NCBI GenBank assembly: GCA_034420695.1
Contig: DAOULB010000040.1
Span: 1 to 64,000 of the forward strand
Direction: 5' to 3'
Source of the DNA: Io17-Chloro-G2 sp034420695
GTDB taxonomy: Bacteria; Chloroflexota; Dehalococcoidia; Lucifugimonadales; UBA3495
DNA length: 64,000 nucleotides
How positions within the stretch are numbered: position 1 is the first letter of the stretch; every line of letters begins with the position of its first letter. Under the pieces are notes generated by a model. It was given only the letters and a program-made list of their open reading frames with translations, did not search any database and was not told the DNA's origin. Below are positions 15,368 through 24,277 of the stretch, piece after piece. Made by a program: the position numbers and the translations under genes.

Positions 15368-16653
15368 CCGCAAGCGGCGAACAACTACCCGGACATCCGG
15401 CCGGACATCCACCGGGCCCACTTTCCGGCCTTCGGGTGCTGGAGCTTGCCGACGAGAAGGGGCAGTTCTGCGGAAAGCTGATGGGGGACCTTGGCGCCGA
15501 CGTGGTCAAAATAGAGCCCCCCGGCGGGGAAAGGACACGGTCCGTGGGGCCGTTTCTGGACGACGTGCCCCACCGGGAACGAAGCCTCTCTTTCTGGCAC
15601 TACAACACCTCCAAAAGGGGCATCACCCTGAACTTGGAGACCGGACCGGGCGCGGCCTTCTTCCAACGCTTGGTGGCGAAGGCGGATATTGTCTTGGAGA
15701 CCTTCCCAGCCGGCCACTTGGACTCGCTGGGCTTGGGGTACCAGACACTGAGCGCGCTCAGTCCCGGGCTCATCATGTGTTCCCTGACCCCCTTCGGCCA
15801 GACCGGTCCGTGGCGGGACTATGCTACCTCGGACCTGCTCCACTTGGCGGCGGGCGGCCAGATGGCCTCTTCCGGATATGATGCCGAGGACGTGCCGGAT
15901 GCGCCCCCCATAGCGCCGGGCGGGGGCAACTCCTGGCACATTGGGGGGCATTACGCCTACATGGGGATCCTGGCCGCCCTGTATCACCGGGGCATGTGCG
16001 GCCAAGGTCAGTACATCGACGCTTCGATACACGAAGCCTGCGCCCTGACCACCGAAGGGGCGATCGCCATCTACCTGGCCACCGGCACCGTGGTAAGGCG
16101 GCACACGGGACGCCACGCCGACCCGGGCATGTCCCCAAGGATTCAACTGGTGACCAAGGGCGGCGGCTGGGTCAACGTGACCCGGTCGGGCAGCAACATC
16201 ACCCCGGCGCGGCTGGCCCGCTTGGCGGAGTGGATGGACGAGCACGGCTTGGCCGACGACCTAGCGGACGAGAAATATCAAGACCCCCAAGTGCTCCAAG
16301 AGAATTCGTTCCACATCACCGACGTCTTAGCCAACTTTTTCGCCAATATGCCCCAAGACGAGATTTACCACGGCGGCCAGGAGAGGGACTTTCCTTGGGG
16401 GGCCATTCGTTCCATGGACGAGATTATGGACGACGGTCACCTCCAGGACCGGGGCTTCTACGTCGAGGTCGAGCACCCGGAGCTGGGCAAGACCTTCGTT
16501 TATCCCGGGCCGGCGGCTATATACAACGGGTCTCCTTGGCGCATATCCCGGCGGGCGCCGCTCATCGGAGAGCACAACCAGGAAATTCTGTGCGGGGAAT
16601 TGGGCTTGAGCCTCAACGAACTGACCGTGATGGCGGAATCGGGGGTTATCTGA
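15364..16653 (+). CDS. Family III CoA-transferase-like protein, catalytic Asp apparently replaced
   Basis: A 429-residue family III CoA-transferase homologue: LSGLRVLELADEKGQFCGKLMGDLGADVVKIEPP, then FFQRLVAKADIVLETFPAGHLDSLG. Where the first enzyme has the Asp-x-x-Gly-Gly active loop, this one reads NSWHIGGHYAYMGILAALYHR, with Trp-His at the aligned place. The second half has a long insertion-containing C-terminal domain. GTG (15364) overlaps the TGA of the previous gene. It may be a structural partner of the upstream enzyme, or belong to a subgroup with changed chemistry such as an isomerase or lyase on CoA esters. Confidence 0.82.
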   Translation: MTASGEQLPGHPAGHPPGPLSGLRVLELADEKGQFCGKLMGDLGADVVKIEPPGGERTRSVGPFLDDVPHRERSLSFWHYNTSKRGITLNLETGPGAAFFQRLVAKADIVLETFPAGHLDSLGLGYQTLSALSPGLIMCSLTPFGQTGPWRDYATSDLLHLAAGGQMASSGYDAEDVPDAPPIAPGGGNSWHIGGHYAYMGILAALYHRGMCGQGQYIDASIHEACALTTEGAIAIYLATGTVVRRHTGRHADPGMSPRIQLVTKGGGWVNVTRSGSNITPARLARLAEWMDEHGLADDLADEKYQDPQVLQENSFHITDVLANFFANMPQDEIYHGGQERDFPWGAIRSMDEIMDDGHLQDRGFYVEVEHPELGKTFVYPGPAAIYNGSPWRISRRAPLIGEHNQEILCGELGLSLNELTVMAESGVI

Positions 16654-16742
16654 CAAGGTCCTGCCCGTTCCGGCGACCCTCTGGGCATGGGTAAACCGAG
16701 GGTCCTCCGTTTGGTGAAAGGTGGGGCAGGGAGGTAATTCCG

Positions 16743-17465
16743 ATGGCCGTTTCCCCTTCCGGGCTGGCTTCCCTGTTGGAAGAGCAGTTGTCCCTTCAGC
16801 TTACCCCGGCGGCACTGGCTTGGGTGGACTCCCGGCCCGATGGGATGCCCCGGTTGGAGCAGGCATTCCCGTCCGCCTGCGCCATCTGGCGCTTGGCGGA
16901 AACCAGTCTCTTCTTTGCCGCAGCGGCCGACCACTTCAACTGCCCTTTGGGGACTATAGTAATGGGCTTCGAGTTGCCGGAACCTGAAGCCGCCAGCCTG
17001 CAGGACGAGCTGGGCATGATGTGCGGCATCGACTACGTCCGGGAAGAGGAGCTGGCCCACGTTCCTGCCGCTCCCGGCCCTGCCGCCGGCATAGTCTACG
17101 GGCCGTTGGGCAGCTTCCCTTTACAGCCGGACTTGGTTCTGCTGTGGCTGACGCCCCGGCAGTCGATGATAATGAGCGAAACCTGCGGTCTCATCAACTG
17201 GTCTGCAACTCCCGCCGGCCTGCTGGGACGGCCCGGTTGCGCCGCCCTGCCGGTTGCTCTACGGGACGGCGTTCCTGCCCAGACCCTGGGGTGCGTTGGG
17301 ATGCGGTACAACACCGGGGTGTCCGGGGAGCTGCTCCTGATGGCCATGCCTTGGGCGACCGCCGACGCGGTGTATGCCAACCTGTCCCGAGTTGCAGGAG
17401 TACACCGCCAGATGGAAGCGCACTACCAGGAACGGAAGGAAGCCTTGGAGGCTCCCCAGCCTTAA
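16743..17465 (+). CDS. DUF169 family protein
   Basis: A 240-residue DUF169 protein. Family hallmarks are the cysteine-containing ACAIWRLAE segment, CPLGTIVMGFELPEP, GPLGSFPLQPDLVLLWLTPRQSMIMSE, and the C-terminal LGCVGMRYNTG and MAMPWATADAVYANL. The family is widespread in anaerobes and Chloroflexota, has no known activity, and may bind a cofactor or metal through its conserved cysteines. The ATG follows GGGAGG by 8 nt. It lies 89 bp after the CoA-transferase pair and 36 bp before the HerA unit on the same strand. Confidence 0.85.
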   Translation: MAVSPSGLASLLEEQLSLQLTPAALAWVDSRPDGMPRLEQAFPSACAIWRLAETSLFFAAAADHFNCPLGTIVMGFELPEPEAASLQDELGMMCGIDYVREEELAHVPAAPGPAAGIVYGPLGSFPLQPDLVLLWLTPRQSMIMSETCGLINWSATPAGLLGRPGCAALPVALRDGVPAQTLGCVGMRYNTGVSGELLLMAMPWATADAVYANLSRVAGVHRQMEAHYQERKEALEAPQP

Positions 17466-17501
17466 GGGCAGCGCGCGGGCCGAAGGGAGGTGGACGGGAG
17501 A

Positions 17502-18095
17502 ATGCAAGGGCAGGCGGATTCAAGCCGCATAGGTGAAGTCGTGGAGGCTGCCTCCACCTCTTTTCTGTCCCAGTGCTACCGCTTGTACGAGGCGCCTCCC
17601 TTGGGGGCGCTGGTGCGGGCCGGGGAGCCGGCGGTGTACGGGGTGGTCTGCAGGGTGGTCACAGAGCCCTTGGACGCTGGACGCCCGGTGCTGGCCCGGG
17701 GCGAAAACGCTGCAACCGAAGAAGAGGTGTTCCGGGCCAACCCGCAACTGGAGCGTTTGCTGACCTCGAGGTTCGAGTCACTGATCCTGGGGCACGAAGA
17801 CAACGGGTCTCTCCGGCCGGTGCTGCCCCCCATTCCGCCAAGGGTGCATGCCTTTGTTCACCTATGTGAGGCCGGCGATGCGGCTTACCTGCTGCAGAGA
17901 GGCGGCTGGCTTCGCTCCCTGCTCTCGTCCAACATACCCACTGCCGACCAAGTAGCGGGCGCATTGCTCCGCCGCACGGCTGAGTCCGCCCAGGACTCCG
18001 AGGCACTACTGATGGAATCGTGCCGGGAACTGGCCCGGGAATTGGCGGGGGACCTGCCGCGCCTCAATGCCATCCTGAAGGCGGTGAGACAGTGA
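17502..18095 (+). CDS. HAS-barrel-like partner of the HerA-type ATPase
   Basis: A 197-residue protein. The first half (about 20-75: LGALVRAGEPAVYGVVCRVVTEP) looks like the HAS-barrel found at the N-terminus of HerA/FtsK-type ATPases; the second half is helical (DQVAGALLRRTAESAQD...ELARELAGDLPRLNAILKAVR). It lacks any ATPase motif. Its stop codon is 2 bp before the ATPase ATG, so the two are likely a complex. No NurA nuclease motif was found. The start is taken at the ATG 17502, 10 nt after GGAGGT; the GTG at 17490 overlaps that box and is less likely. The HAS-barrel assignment rests on pattern and position only. Confidence 0.6.
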   Translation: MQGQADSSRIGEVVEAASTSFLSQCYRLYEAPPLGALVRAGEPAVYGVVCRVVTEPLDAGRPVLARGENAATEEEVFRANPQLERLLTSRFESLILGHEDNGSLRPVLPPIPPRVHAFVHLCEAGDAAYLLQRGGWLRSLLSSNIPTADQVAGALLRRTAESAQDSEALLMESCRELARELAGDLPRLNAILKAVRQ

Positions 18096-18097
18096 CA

Positions 18098-19804
18098 ATG
18101 GACCACAGTCCCGTCCGGAACGGCCCCGGGCCGCTGGAACATCCCATATTGCTGGCCCCGGGGGCTGAGCTTGGGCTGGTGGTGGACGGCTCTTTGACCG
18201 ATGGGGTGGAAGTGAGGCTCAACCGGGAGACCTCGGTGGAGGACCTGAAGGTGGGCACCTTTGTCACCATCCAGGGGAGCCGGGGCAGGTTCTTCGGGGT
18301 GCTGACGGGCATATCCCTGGGCAGCTCCGACCCGCGGCTGAAGCACAGCCCGCCCGACGTGGACGACCCGTTTATCGCCCAAGTGGTAGCAGGCACGGTG
18401 GCTTACGGTTCCATCAACGTGTTGCCCCACCTGATAATGCCGGCGGTACTGGGAGAGGGCGAAGGACCAGAGGCGGCCAAGACTATTCCCGCGCACTTTT
18501 CCCGAGCCCACTCCGCCACCGAGCAGGACGTGGCTGCCGTGTTTGGAAGCGAGGACCGCAGCCACTTCTGGATAGGCAACCCCTTGGATATGGAGACCAA
18601 GGTGTGCCTCGACTTGGACGAACTGGTGAAGCGTTCCATTGGAGTCTTCGGCAAGAGCGGCACGGGCAAGACCTTCCTGACCAGGTTACTGCTGGTGGGA
18701 ATCCTACAGGGCGGGCGTGCCTCGTCCCTGATATTCGACATGCACAGCGAGTACGGCTGGAGCGGCCAGGACGCCGACCGGATGGTTGCGGTCAAGGGGT
18801 TGAAACAGCTTTTTCCATCCAGGGTGTCCACTTTCACATTGGACCGGGATAGCTCGGTGCGCCGGGGTTCGCCGGTGGACGAGGTGGTATCCATCGGTTA
18901 CGGGGAAATCGAGCCGGAAGACGTGGAGCTGCTGCGGGAGACCCTGAACCTTTCCGAGGTGGCTGCATCAGCGGCCTTCAACCTGCAGCAGAGGTTCGGC
19001 CCCGGCCGCTGGCTGCAGGAGTTCCTGGAGTTGACCGGGCGACAGTCGTTGTTTGACTTGGCATCGGAAATCCAGGTCCAGCCCCATGCCTTGGTTTCCC
19101 TGCACAACCGGTTGACGCGGCTAAAACGCTTTGGATTCTTGGTGGAAGACGCCGGCCCCAACTCCGGAAGCAGGGCAGCCAACAGCATGATAGAGCACTT
19201 GGAGAGGGGGCAGCACGTCGTCCTGGAATTCGGGCGGTACGGCCGGGACCTGACGGCCTACATCCTGGTAAGCAACCTGCTCACCCGCCGCATCCACGAC
19301 AGGTACGTGGCCTTGAAAGAAGAGGCTGAAGGTGGCAAAGGCAGGGAACCACGGCCCCTGGTGATCGTGATAGAGGAGGCCCATAAGTTCCTGGCCCCCT
19401 CGGTTGCTTCCCAGACCATCTTCGGCACTATTGCCAGGGAACTGCGTAAGTACAACGTTACTCTGATGGTCATTGACCAGAGGCCCAGCGCCATCGAGTC
19501 GGAGGTGATGAGCCAGTTGGGAACCAGGTTGACCTGCCTGCTGGACAGCGAGCGGGATATCGACGCGGTGCTGCAGGGCGCTTCCGGCAGCCGCCAGTTG
19601 CGAGGGGTGCTGGCCCGTCTGGAGCCCAAGCAGCAGGCGCTCATCTTCGGTCACGCACTGCCCATGCCCTTGGTGGTGCGCACTCGGGACTACGGGTCTG
19701 CCGGGTCTTATGCCAGCTTGGGCGGCTTAGGAGAGACGGCGGGCCAAGAAGACCGGGAGGCAAGGGAACGCCGCTTGGAAAGAGAGATAGCGGACCTGTT
19801 TTAG
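18098..19804 (+). CDS. HerA-type hexameric ATPase (DUF87)
   Basis: A 568-residue HerA-FtsK superfamily ATPase. A HAS-barrel-like N-terminus (about 20-75) precedes a Walker A motif GKSGTGKT at 185-192, SLIFDMHSEYGW as the strand-3 region, and Walker B LVIVIEEAHKFLAP; an arginine-finger-like segment (TIARELRKYNVTLMVIDQRPS) follows. HerA proteins translocate DNA, usually in end resection with NurA; here no NurA is adjacent, only the small upstream protein. A GTG overlapping the previous stop (18092) is an alternative start two codons upstream. Related stand-alone ATPases occur in cyanobacteria and Chloroflexota without known function. Confidence 0.87.
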   Translation: MDHSPVRNGPGPLEHPILLAPGAELGLVVDGSLTDGVEVRLNRETSVEDLKVGTFVTIQGSRGRFFGVLTGISLGSSDPRLKHSPPDVDDPFIAQVVAGTVAYGSINVLPHLIMPAVLGEGEGPEAAKTIPAHFSRAHSATEQDVAAVFGSEDRSHFWIGNPLDMETKVCLDLDELVKRSIGVFGKSGTGKTFLTRLLLVGILQGGRASSLIFDMHSEYGWSGQDADRMVAVKGLKQLFPSRVSTFTLDRDSSVRRGSPVDEVVSIGYGEIEPEDVELLRETLNLSEVAASAAFNLQQRFGPGRWLQEFLELTGRQSLFDLASEIQVQPHALVSLHNRLTRLKRFGFLVEDAGPNSGSRAANSMIEHLERGQHVVLEFGRYGRDLTAYILVSNLLTRRIHDRYVALKEEAEGGKGREPRPLVIVIEEAHKFLAPSVASQTIFGTIARELRKYNVTLMVIDQRPSAIESEVMSQLGTRLTCLLDSERDIDAVLQGASGSRQLRGVLARLEPKQQALIFGHALPMPLVVRTRDYGSAGSYASLGGLGETAGQEDREARERRLEREIADLF

Positions 19805-20487
19805 GCGCTTGCCACACACTCCCCGATAATTGCCGATGTTAGAAATCGCTAAAACCTCCAAAGGCAGACTTCTTGAAAGTGGAAGTCTTTGGCGTCTTCG
19901 TGGAGGATGGTTCCTGCGCGATTCTCTATCCGGTGGCTTGTGGCAATGTGTCGGCCATCTGCGGAATAGTGCCTTGCGGTCCTGCTGACGGCGTTGGGGT
20001 AGTGGTGTGACGGGGTATCCCTAGATTTGTAGCCGGGCAAACACTTGAGCCAACCGGTGAATTACCATAGCGGGAAACCGAGGTCTCTACAGATACAGCC
20101 TATACACTTCGCCCACTGTTGGAGACGCCAATGATTTCGGACCAAGGGCCGGAATCTTAGAACAACTGACACCCGGCTTCCACTCCTAGCACCAACTCTC
20201 CCAGCACCAACTCTTTGGCGCTCCTTTTCCGCTCACCGCTTCCCTTATACCACCCTGCCTTGCAGCTTGCATTGGACAGGTTTGACAGCTATGGGGGCAG
20301 GTGTTAAGTTGCCTCAGGAACGGGGGTGCGGCCTGCCCGCCTATAGGGAACTGTTGCCCTGCGGGCGGCACCGGAAAGTGGAGCCGAATGGCTCCCTGGA
20401 TTACCCTTTCTTTAGACGAAAACCCTCTCTTTAGAAGAAAAACCATCGGAAAAAGACCATCCGGAATGAACAGGAGGCTATAGAAAT
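19805..20487. other. Intergenic region with promoter for the ThDP enzyme
   Basis: 680 bp without a convincing gene. The DNA has short repeats: AGCACCAACTCT occurs twice near 20189-20214, and TCTTTAGA-GAAAA-CC twice near 20409-20445. A 63-codon minus-strand frame at 19849-20040 has no ribosome site and no recognisable product. The one clear signal is the promoter at 20282-20310. Confidence 0.6.
20282..20310 (+). promoter_or_regulatory. Sigma70-type promoter upstream of the ThDP enzyme
   Basis: TTGACA (20282-20287), 17-bp spacer, TAAGTT (20305-20310). The leader to the ATG at 20488 would be about 170 nt; no riboswitch fold was recognised in it. Confidence 0.55.
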
Positions 20488-22185
20488 ATGCCAGTAATGA
20501 CCGGCGGCGAAGCCATAGGAAAGACCTTGGCGGCCTACGGGGTGGAATGCGTGTTCGGTATGACGGTCACTACTGAAGTGCCGCTGACCATGTCCTTGAT
20601 ACAGTCGGGCATCAAGATGATGACCGTGCGCAGCGAAACCGCTGGCTCGATGATGGCCACCGGCTACAGCAAAATCAGCGGCAAGCCGGGGGTGTGCTTG
20701 GTTTCCGGGGCAGGGTCGGCCCACGCCGCACTGGGAATGTATGAGGCCAATCTTTCTTCCAATGCAATGGTTGTCATTTCCAGCGATGCCGCTCCCAGCG
20801 GAGCGTGGCGTCCCGGCGGCACCTACTTGGACCAGTTGGCCCTGTTCCAGCAGGTCAGCAAGTGGGCCGTGCGGGCCGAGGTGCTGGAAAGCCTGCCGGA
20901 CATGATTGGGCGGGCGTTGAGGGTTGCGACCACCGGAGCACCCGGACCGGTGGCGGTTATAGTGCCGGGCAACCTGTTCGGGGAGCAGGCCGACTTCCAG
21001 ATTCCCACCCCCGCACATCCGGCAATGCACCCGGCACTGCGGGTAGCCCCCGGGCCGGAACCGCTGGCGGCGGCGGCGCAGGTACTGTTGGAGGCATCCA
21101 AGCCCGCCATAATTGCCGGAGGCGGCATCAGCCTTTCCGGAGCTTCTCCGGAGTTGCAGGAACTGGCGGAGTTGATGGCCATTCCGGTGGCCACCACCCA
21201 CGTGGCCCACGGCGCCTTTCCCACGGACCACCCCCTGTGCGCCCACGTTCTGGGCAGCGCTAACGCCGGCAACCGGGGCCGCATTGCCAACAAAATAGTC
21301 GAGGACTCCGACACGGTGCTGGTGGTGGGGAGCAGGCTTGACGCCCGCACCACCAACGGGTGGACCCTGCCCAGGCCGGGGACCAGGGTAATCCAGATCG
21401 ATGCCGACCCCGAGGAAATCGGTAGCAACTGCGACGTAGAGGTGGGGATCGTCGGCGATGCCAAGCTGGCGCTTCAAGGGTTGCTGGACGCCCTCAAGGA
21501 CAAGATAGAGCGCCAGGAGGCAGTAGAGGCCAGCCCCAGGGCCCAGGAAATCGCTACGATGACTGAGGAGTGGCGGGCGGAATTCGCTCCCCAGATGGAG
21601 TCCAACGCCACCCCTATACGGACTCCCAGGTTGTTCCGGGAGATTCAGAAGCTGGTGGACGACGACACCATCGTTGTACTGGACGCGGGCAGCAGTTCCT
21701 ACTGGGGCCCGGCGTACTTGGAACTCAAGCCGGAGAACCAGGCCCTGTATCCCAGGGGATATGCGGCCTTGGGCTCGGCTTTCCCGATGGCATTGGGCGC
21801 CCAGATGGCAGCCCCGAACAAGAAGGTCATCAGCGTTTCCGGCGATGGCGCCTACGGCTACAACATCATGGAGCTGGAGACCGCCATGCGGATGAACCTG
21901 CCGGTGGTGTGCATTGTGGTCAACAATCACACCCTAGGCATGGAGCGCCGGGGCTACTTGGCCTACGCCGGAGAAATTCCGCCGGAAGCAGTGAATTTCA
22001 GCCCGCAGGACTTCAGCAAGATTGCGCAGGCTTACGACTGTTTTGGGGTCCGGGTGGAGAATCCCGGGGACATTGGTTCGGCCATTGCCGCGGCCTTGGC
22101 TTCGGGCAAGCCGGCCATCATAGACGTGCTAACAGACCCTGAGGACAGCGACTCGGCAGAGACCCGGCCTTGGCGGTCATACTAG
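20488..22185 (+). CDS. ThDP-dependent acetolactate-synthase-like enzyme
   Basis: A 565-residue three-domain ThDP enzyme (PYR, central, PP). The PYR domain begins MTGGEAIGKTLAAYGVECVFGM and keeps the activating glutamate (VRSETAGSMMATGYS). The central domain has APGPVAVIVP and HVAHGAFPTDHPL. The PP domain has GDGAYGYNIMELETA...VVNNH for Mg/ThDP. It resembles acetolactate synthase, benzoylformate decarboxylase and oxalyl-CoA decarboxylase relatives, but the usual FGxPG at the start is FGMTV, and no regulatory ilvN subunit is adjacent, so it is probably catabolic. AGGAGG lies 10 nt before the ATG. Polysaccharide deacetylase genes follow on the same strand. Confidence 0.85.
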   Translation: MPVMTGGEAIGKTLAAYGVECVFGMTVTTEVPLTMSLIQSGIKMMTVRSETAGSMMATGYSKISGKPGVCLVSGAGSAHAALGMYEANLSSNAMVVISSDAAPSGAWRPGGTYLDQLALFQQVSKWAVRAEVLESLPDMIGRALRVATTGAPGPVAVIVPGNLFGEQADFQIPTPAHPAMHPALRVAPGPEPLAAAAQVLLEASKPAIIAGGGISLSGASPELQELAELMAIPVATTHVAHGAFPTDHPLCAHVLGSANAGNRGRIANKIVEDSDTVLVVGSRLDARTTNGWTLPRPGTRVIQIDADPEEIGSNCDVEVGIVGDAKLALQGLLDALKDKIERQEAVEASPRAQEIATMTEEWRAEFAPQMESNATPIRTPRLFREIQKLVDDDTIVVLDAGSSSYWGPAYLELKPENQALYPRGYAALGSAFPMALGAQMAAPNKKVISVSGDGAYGYNIMELETAMRMNLPVVCIVVNNHTLGMERRGYLAYAGEIPPEAVNFSPQDFSKIAQAYDCFGVRVENPGDIGSAIAAALASGKPAIIDVLTDPEDSDSAETRPWRSY

Positions 22186-22242
22186 GGCGAAGGTTTGGGT
22201 TTCCCGGCCGCGGCCGACGGCAGATGAAGGAGGTTGCAGATT

Positions 22243-23151
22243 ATGGCTCTGGCCCCTGACCGAATAGACTACAGCCCGATTATCGAACGGCCCAAGATCA
22301 AGTGGCCCAACAACGCCAGGGTTGCTTTCTGGGTTGCCCCCAACATCGAGCACTACGAGTACCTGCCCGCGGTGGACGGGGTGCGGAACCCCTGGCCGCG
22401 CACACCCCATCCAGACGTGCAGAACTATTCGCTGCACGAATACGGGAACCGGGTCGGGGTGTGGCGCTTGATGGAGGTGCTGGACCGGCACAACATCAAG
22501 TGCTCCACGACCCTGAGCGTGGGGGTGCTGGAGCATTTCCCCCAGATTGCCGAGGCGATGTTGAAGCGGGACTGGATCTTCGTGAACCACGGCTTTTACA
22601 ACACCCGGTACGTGACGACATACGACGAGGAGCAGGAAAGAGAGTTCCTGTTGGCCTGCCGCGAGAACTTCAAGCGGCTCTCCGGCATGGAGTTCAAGGG
22701 GCAGTCGGGCCCGGCGGCATCCAATACCGACCGTACCCCGGACCTGCTGGCCGAGACGGGGTTCATCTACCAGACCGACTGGAAGTTCGACGACCAGCCG
22801 GTGCCTATCAAGGTGCGTTCCGGCAAACTGGTGTGTGTGCCCTACACCGCGGAGCTGAACGATGCCCGGCTGCTGCGGCTGTCCTACGAGTCGGACTACC
22901 ACGCTGATATAGTCAAGGCCCAGTTCGACCAGCTCTACGAAGAGGGCGCCGAGAACGGCAAGACCCTGTGCATCGCTTATCATCCCCTGATGACAGGCCG
23001 CCCTCACCGGATAAAACACATGGACCGGGTGCTGGACTACATCATGTCCCACGATGGGGTGTGGCAGGCCACCACCGACGAGATCGCCGAATATTACATG
23101 GCCAACTGCTACGATGACGCCGTGGCCTACGCCCAGAGCTTGAACCAGTAG
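22243..23151 (+). CDS. Polysaccharide deacetylase-family (NodB-fold) amidohydrolase, first copy
   Basis: A 302-residue NodB-homology protein of the allantoinase-type (PuuE) group rather than a secreted chitin deacetylase: no signal peptide, an N-terminal WPNNARVAFWVAPNIEHYEYLP, then EYGNRVGVWRLMEVLDRHNIKCSTTLS. The usual H-x-x-x-H metal site is unclear: the loop reads FVNHGFYNTRYV. The start at ATG 22243 follows AAGGAGG by 9 nt; a TTG at 22234 abuts that box and is rejected. A paralogue of similar size starts 12 bp downstream, and the two are about the same length, so they may form one enzyme. Confidence 0.8.
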   Translation: MALAPDRIDYSPIIERPKIKWPNNARVAFWVAPNIEHYEYLPAVDGVRNPWPRTPHPDVQNYSLHEYGNRVGVWRLMEVLDRHNIKCSTTLSVGVLEHFPQIAEAMLKRDWIFVNHGFYNTRYVTTYDEEQEREFLLACRENFKRLSGMEFKGQSGPAASNTDRTPDLLAETGFIYQTDWKFDDQPVPIKVRSGKLVCVPYTAELNDARLLRLSYESDYHADIVKAQFDQLYEEGAENGKTLCIAYHPLMTGRPHRIKHMDRVLDYIMSHDGVWQATTDEIAEYYMANCYDDAVAYAQSLNQ

Positions 23152-23163
23152 AGAGGTCCAGCA

Positions 23164-24099
23164 ATGCCCGTCGACCGTGAGCACATTCTGCCCCAACTCC
23201 ACTACGGAATGGACCATGACCACTACGATTGGAACCCGCTGAATGAGAGCCGGGCGGTCCTGAAGTGGCCCAACGACGCCCGCTTGGCCGTATGCGTAAT
23301 AGTCAACCAGGAACAGATGGAATGGGCCCAGCCCGAGGACGGATACCGGTCTCCGACGCTGGCCAGCGGGCCGGGGCCATACCCTGACATCACCGCTTGG
23401 TCTGGCCGGGAGTACGGCCACCGGGTCGGCATTTTCCGGTTGCTGGACGTGCTGGACAAGCACGGGGTCAAGCCGACGGTGGCGATGGACACCCTTACGG
23501 CGGAGAATTATCCCTGGCTGGTGAAGCACCACGTGGACCGGGGTGATGAGATCATCGGGCACGGCATCTCCCTAAGCCGGATGATCACCAGCCGAATGTC
23601 TGAACAGGAAGAAAGGGACTACATAAGCTACTGCCTCGACTCTCTTAACAACATCACCGGTTCCAGGCCGGCGGGATGGCTGGGGCCGGAGTTTGGAGAG
23701 TCGGTCCGCACCCCCCAATTGCTGGGTGAAGCCGGGGTGCGCTACGTTTGCGACTGGACCAACGACGACCAGCCGTTTCCCATGAAGACTCCCCAAGGGG
23801 AGTTGTACGCCTTGCCGGTGAACATGCCCTTGGATGACGTGAGCGCCTTGGTGGACCGTTGCCTGGGAATGGACAAGTACGTGCAAATCATCAAGGACTC
23901 TTTTGACGTGCTCTACGAAGAGGGCGCGCAGAACGGACGGCTCCTGGTATTGAACTTGCACCCCTTTCTGATTGGCCAAGCCTTCCGGGTCAAGGGCTTG
24001 GACGAAGCCATCGATTACATCACCCACCGGGACGGGGTCTGGGTGGCCACCGGTTCCGAGATCATAGACTGGTACCGGAACAACCCGCCGGCAGCATAG
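23164..24099 (+). CDS. Polysaccharide deacetylase-family (NodB-fold) amidohydrolase, second copy
   Basis: A 311-residue paralogue of the preceding protein. Shared landmarks are LKWPNDARLAVCVIVNQEQMEW, EYGHRVGIFRLLDVLDKHGVKPTVAMD, the loop IIGHGISLSRMI, WLGPEFGESVRTPQLL and the C-terminal LNLHPFLIGQAFRVKGLDEAIDYI. Both copies keep the His of the H-P(F/L) motif near the end (AYHPLMTGRPHRI in copy one). Pairs of this type are often annotated as allantoinase or polysaccharide deacetylase; the substrate is probably a cyclic amide or acetyl amide but cannot be fixed. A GAGG box lies just before the ATG. Confidence 0.8.
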   Translation: MPVDREHILPQLHYGMDHDHYDWNPLNESRAVLKWPNDARLAVCVIVNQEQMEWAQPEDGYRSPTLASGPGPYPDITAWSGREYGHRVGIFRLLDVLDKHGVKPTVAMDTLTAENYPWLVKHHVDRGDEIIGHGISLSRMITSRMSEQEERDYISYCLDSLNNITGSRPAGWLGPEFGESVRTPQLLGEAGVRYVCDWTNDDQPFPMKTPQGELYALPVNMPLDDVSALVDRCLGMDKYVQIIKDSFDVLYEEGAQNGRLLVLNLHPFLIGQAFRVKGLDEAIDYITHRDGVWVATGSEIIDWYRNNPPAA

Positions 24100-24277
24100 C
24101 TCAAGCCCGCGCAACTGCTGTGGCCGCCACCTTAGGCGCAGACTCCCGCCGCCACCCGGATTGGAGCGCTCTAGTTGGACGCGTTATGCCGCCCGATTTT
24201 CCGTGGCGTGTGCTCTTCCGCTCCTGGACGCTATAATCCCTCATATCGTGCGGCAAAAGAACAAGGAGGCCCGACGC

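Noticed and set aside
13886..15421. 511-codon minus-strand frame over the first CoA-transferase
   Set aside because: Shadow frame with no domain pattern; the plus-strand gene is clear.
19849..20040. 63-codon minus-strand frame after the HerA gene
   Set aside because: No ribosome site, no recognised product, short.
20431..21930. 499-codon minus-strand frame over the ThDP enzyme
   Set aside because: Shadow frame; the plus-strand product has intact ThDP motifs.
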